Assembly (NCBI GenBank): GCA_017619905.1
Contig: JAFZRK010000151.1
Coordinates: 1-8,612 of the forward strand
Length of the DNA stretch: 8,612 bases
Source: Bacillota bacterium
GTDB lineage: Bacteria > Bacillota > Clostridia > Peptostreptococcales > Anaerovoracaceae
Direction of reading: 5' to 3'
The notes beneath the pieces are model-generated. The model was not told the origin of the DNA. It saw nothing but the letters and a program-made list of their open reading frames with translations, and made no database searches. Shown one piece after another: positions 6,433-8,612 of the stretch (position 1 is the first letter of the stretch; each line of letters opens with the position of its first letter). The position numbers and the translations under genes are program-made.

Positions 6433-6452
6433 CCGTCAGGCCTTTGCGGGCA

Positions 6453-7421
6453 TCAGCCCTTAACGAGCAGCATCACGCAGATGAACGCGAACGATATTAT
6501 TATCTGCACCAGGTTGAAGGCGAACCTCACCTGCTGGTTGGAGGTGCCGTGGTTCTTGCGGAAATGGTCGTGTATCGGGGTCCGCAGGTTAGCCATGAAC
6601 TTCTTTGCTTTGAAAGTGCGCAGGACTCCCAGTTTGATAAGCCCCAGCAGCCCGTCTATCAGCAGCACTATGCAGCACGGGATGGCGAACAGTGCGTTGC
6701 CCATGCGCAGGAAAACGAAACCCAGGAACAGCCCTATCGGCCTCGAGCCCGCGTCTCCCATCAGGACGGTGCTGGGCTCGCTGTTGAATATCAGGTAGGC
6801 GAACAGCACGGACGCGAGTATGGCGCAGGGCATTATCACCTTGCCCTGAGTGCCCAGTATGTAAGCCGCCGCGACGGCCGCGATCATGGAATTGATGACC
6901 AGTCCTGAGGACAGCCCGTCTATTCCGTCAGCGCAGTTGACGGCGTTTATCATGAGCCACAGGAACGCAGCCGCAAGGATGACGTAAAGCGGCTTTGCGA
7001 CCGGAACGGAATACGCCGCGAAGTCCAGCACGGAGGTCTCCGGCTCGAAATACACCAGCGACCCTGCCATGAGCAGGCAGATGACGAAGTCCACTATGCC
7101 CTTCTTAAGCTCGCTCCAGGGAGTCTCCGAACGGTCGTCCAGATAGCCGGACAGCATGGACAGCAGCACCAGCACCATGTAGACGATCATCTTGACCTGG
7201 AAGCCGCTGACCGCCGCTGCAACCACCGCGAACACAGGCATCATAAGGATGCCGGCGCCGCGTATCTTGCCTTTGGACTTTTCGCCGGCGACCGCGAATT
7301 CCCGGCCGTGGTCCCTGGGCAGCTTAGGCCCTATCAGCTTGATGAACAGTATGGTCAGCACGAAGGCCGCCAGGCAGCCCGCGAACATTATTATCACAGC
7401 GTTTGTGGACGCTTCAGACAT
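6453..7421 (-). CDS. MraY/WecA-family polyprenyl-phosphate sugar-phosphate transferase
   Basis: This 322-residue polytopic membrane protein (about ten hydrophobic segments) belongs to the PNPT family, which moves a sugar phosphate from a UDP-sugar to undecaprenyl phosphate on the cytoplasmic face of the membrane, as MraY does for peptidoglycan lipid I. Visible motifs are the aspartate pair SGYLDDRSE (91-99), NAVNCADGIDGL (159-170), LMGDAGSRPIG (220-230), and RTPIHDHF (280-287). The last is the MraY HHH motif with the middle His replaced by Asp. The N-terminal loop has KSKGKIRGAGILM where MraY has a TPTMGG-type sequence. GGAGG (7435-7431) lies nine bases before the ATG. It is the first gene of the five-gene operon and is not next to mur/dcw genes. 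It may be a paralogue with another sugar or a divergent MraY; the substrate is unknown. Confidence 0.87.
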   Translation of the reverse strand: MSEASTNAVIIMFAGCLAAFVLTILFIKLIGPKLPRDHGREFAVAGEKSKGKIRGAGILMMPVFAVVAAAVSGFQVKMIVYMVLVLLSMLSGYLDDRSETPWSELKKGIVDFVICLLMAGSLVYFEPETSVLDFAAYSVPVAKPLYVILAAAFLWLMINAVNCADGIDGLSSGLVINSMIAAVAAAYILGTQGKVIMPCAILASVLFAYLIFNSEPSTVLMGDAGSRPIGLFLGFVFLRMGNALFAIPCCIVLLIDGLLGLIKLGVLRTFKAKKFMANLRTPIHDHFRKNHGTSNQQVRFAFNLVQIIISFAFICVMLLVKG

Positions 7422-7453
7422 ATCTCGATACCTCCGGGTATTATGATCGATCT

Positions 7454-7462
7454 ATTATATCA
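7454..7462 (-). promoter_or_regulatory. Extended -10 promoter of the mraY-like/endoU operon
   Basis: On the minus strand TGATATAAT (7462-7454) is a perfect extended -10 element (TGnTATAAT). The -35 position, TACTAT at 7482-7477 with a 17-base spacer, is poor, which extended -10 promoters tolerate. It lies at the very end of the hydratase gene (stop 7467-7465). The leader is about 25 bases long and begins in the palindrome GATCGATC (7445-7452). No terminator separates the hydratase from this operon, so readthrough may add to expression. Confidence 0.7.
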
Positions 7463-7464
7463 CT

Positions 7465-8612
7465 TTAGTTATTCCGATAGTAGTTTATAAGGCAGCCGTC
7501 CGCAAGGATCCTGCGTTCAGGACCGGTGAGCGCTCCGGTGGTAAGCTTTATCTCCTTTACCGTTCCGTCCGGTTTTACCACGTGAGCGGTGTACTCCGCA
7601 GCGTTCTCCAGTATCTTCTGGCGCACTCCGGGCACGAAAATGTAGTCCCCGTTTTCGAAGCTCTCCGGTGTTTCCGTAAGGAACGGAACTATGCCCCAGT
7701 TTATGCAGTTGCTGCGGTAGCGCTTTGTTGCGTAAGCCCGCGCGAAGTTGGCCGAACCGCCCATAACGCGCTGGCAGGACGCGGCCTGCTCCCTCGCGGA
7801 GCCGTCGCCGGGCATGTTGGCGAATATCGCGGAACCGATGTCCGTTATCTCCGGATAGTTGGCGACTCCGGCGTTGGCAAGCGCCGCGTAGACGGCCTTT
7901 ATCTCCTCGGTCAAGCCCTTGCCTGCCCTGCGGTCTCTCTCCGCCTGACGAAGCACCTTGCTGCGCGGCACGTAGTCCGGATCCCTTCTGGACAGCGCGA
8001 ACTCCGACAGGCGCTCCGGGTTGGAGCGGTAGGACGAAGTCTCGCCGGACGGTATCAGTTCGTCCGTGGTGGTTACCGGATCCGTTATGTAGGAGCATAT
8101 CTTTACCAGAAGATCCTCCGTAAGCTCCGGCATCTGCGGCCAGTCCTTTATGTTGGGTCCGAACTTAAGCTCCGTTTCCGGCTCCGGCTTTCCCCAGCCG
8201 TTGTATATGCGTTTTTCGTAGATGGAAGCGTCGAAACCGTAGGAGTAGTCCTTATACTCCACATCCAGTTCCGTCGCGGCCGTAAGCTTTCCGCCGTTGG
8301 CAGCCGTGGCGGCTATGGAGCGCGCGTCCATCAGCGCGACGGCGCTTATCTGGCCTTCGCCCGGCTTGGAGCCTTCCCTGTTTGGGAAGTTCCTGGTGGT
8401 ATGCCTTATGGAAAGCTCGCCGTTGGCGGGTGTGTCTCCGGCGCCGAAGCACGGACCGCAGAAGCACTCGCGCATCACGGCTCCGGCCTGCACCAGATCC
8501 AGCGCGCAGCCGTTCTTCATCAGCTGGGCAAGCGCGGGCATGGATCCCGGATATATGCTCAGCGAGAAAGCTCCGTTGCCGCAGCTCTTTCCGCGCAGCA
8601 TGTCCGCCGCAG
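7465..8612 (-). CDS. Aconitase-like hydratase (YbhJ type), C-terminal half
   Basis: The reading frame is open through the right edge, so the 5' half lies outside; the Met at 8601 is internal. The visible 382 residues match the aconitase superfamily, which hydrates or dehydrates hydroxy-acids on a [4Fe-4S] cluster. MRECFCGPCFGAGD (8472-8431) holds the CxxC cluster ligands; the third Cys should lie upstream. TRNFPNREGSKPGEGQ (from 8397) corresponds to the substrate-binding R-N-F-x-x-R of aconitase. The swivel domain has GDGSAREQAASCQRVMGG (from 7812) and NFARAYATKRYRSNCINWGIVPF. The overall pattern is that of the 750-residue YbhJ-like hydratases rather than AcnA/AcnB or LeuC. In GSAREQ the second Ser of the usual GSSREH is Ala. 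The true substrate is not known for this subgroup. It lies upstream of, and in the same direction as, the mraY-like operon. Confidence 0.88.
   Translation of the reverse strand, partial: AADMLRGKSCGNGAFSLSIYPGSMPALAQLMKNGCALDLVQAGAVMRECFCGPCFGAGDTPANGELSIRHTTRNFPNREGSKPGEGQISAVALMDARSIAATAANGGKLTAATELDVEYKDYSYGFDASIYEKRIYNGWGKPEPETELKFGPNIKDWPQMPELTEDLLVKICSYITDPVTTTDELIPSGETSSYRSNPERLSEFALSRRDPDYVPRSKVLRQAERDRRAGKGLTEEIKAVYAALANAGVANYPEITDIGSAIFANMPGDGSAREQAASCQRVMGGSANFARAYATKRYRSNCINWGIVPFLTETPESFENGDYIFVPGVRQKILENAAEYTAHVVKPDGTVKEIKLTTGALTGPERRILADGCLINYYRNN

Noticed and set aside
7445..7452. Palindrome GATCGATC at the start of the operon leader as an operator
   Set aside because: An 8-base palindrome occurs often by chance; no known regulator pattern fits and there is no second copy near it.

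Overview
The window looks like ordinary chromosomal DNA from a bacterium of the Bacillota (Clostridia-like), probably uncultured. The case rests on sigma-A style TATAAT promoters, strong GGAGG ribosome binding sites, a LexA operator of the Bacillus/Clostridium type (GAAC-N4-GTTC), and families common in that phylum (DUF4085, YcxB-like, a clostridial-type single-chain hydantoinase/oxoprolinase, a YbhJ-type aconitase-like hydratase). The DNA is fairly GC-rich, yet ATA and AGG codons are used freely. No sequence search could be run, so all family names come from motif recognition.

Left part (1-1630): the first 25 codons of an unidentified minus-strand gene (perhaps a NUDIX hydrolase) follow directly after rarA, a AAA+ ATPase of stalled-fork rescue that is also on the minus strand. 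rarA is divergent from a hydantoinase/oxoprolinase-family gene. The 161-base space between them holds two promoters facing apart, with a near-perfect LexA (SOS) box between them. That box is the clearest regulatory signal in the window.

Middle (1631-3735): the 672-residue hydantoinase/oxoprolinase-like protein stands alone, with no HyuB partner, and ends at a strong hairpin terminator that works in both directions. The same hairpin closes the operon converging from the right.

Right part (3736-7462): a five-gene minus-strand operon starts from an extended -10 promoter at about 7458. In order of transcription it encodes (1) a MraY/WecA-type polyprenyl-phosphate sugar transferase with an altered histidine motif; (2) a membrane-anchored protein with a bacterial EndoU ribonuclease domain on a proline-rich stalk; (3) a small acidic protein of unknown family whose ribosome binding site overlaps the endoU stop codon; (4) a DUF4085-family protein carrying a very His/Cys-rich metal-binding-like insertion; (5) a two-helix YcxB-like membrane protein. 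The most interesting reading is an exported EndoU RNase effector with one or more downstream protective genes, in the same operon as a cell-envelope lipid-sugar enzyme. That is inference from motifs and gene order.

Far right (7465-8612): the C-terminal half of an aconitase-like hydratase, cut by the window edge. No RNA genes, insertion sequences, CRISPR arrays or attachment sites were seen, and no gene-free stretch exceeds 161 bases.
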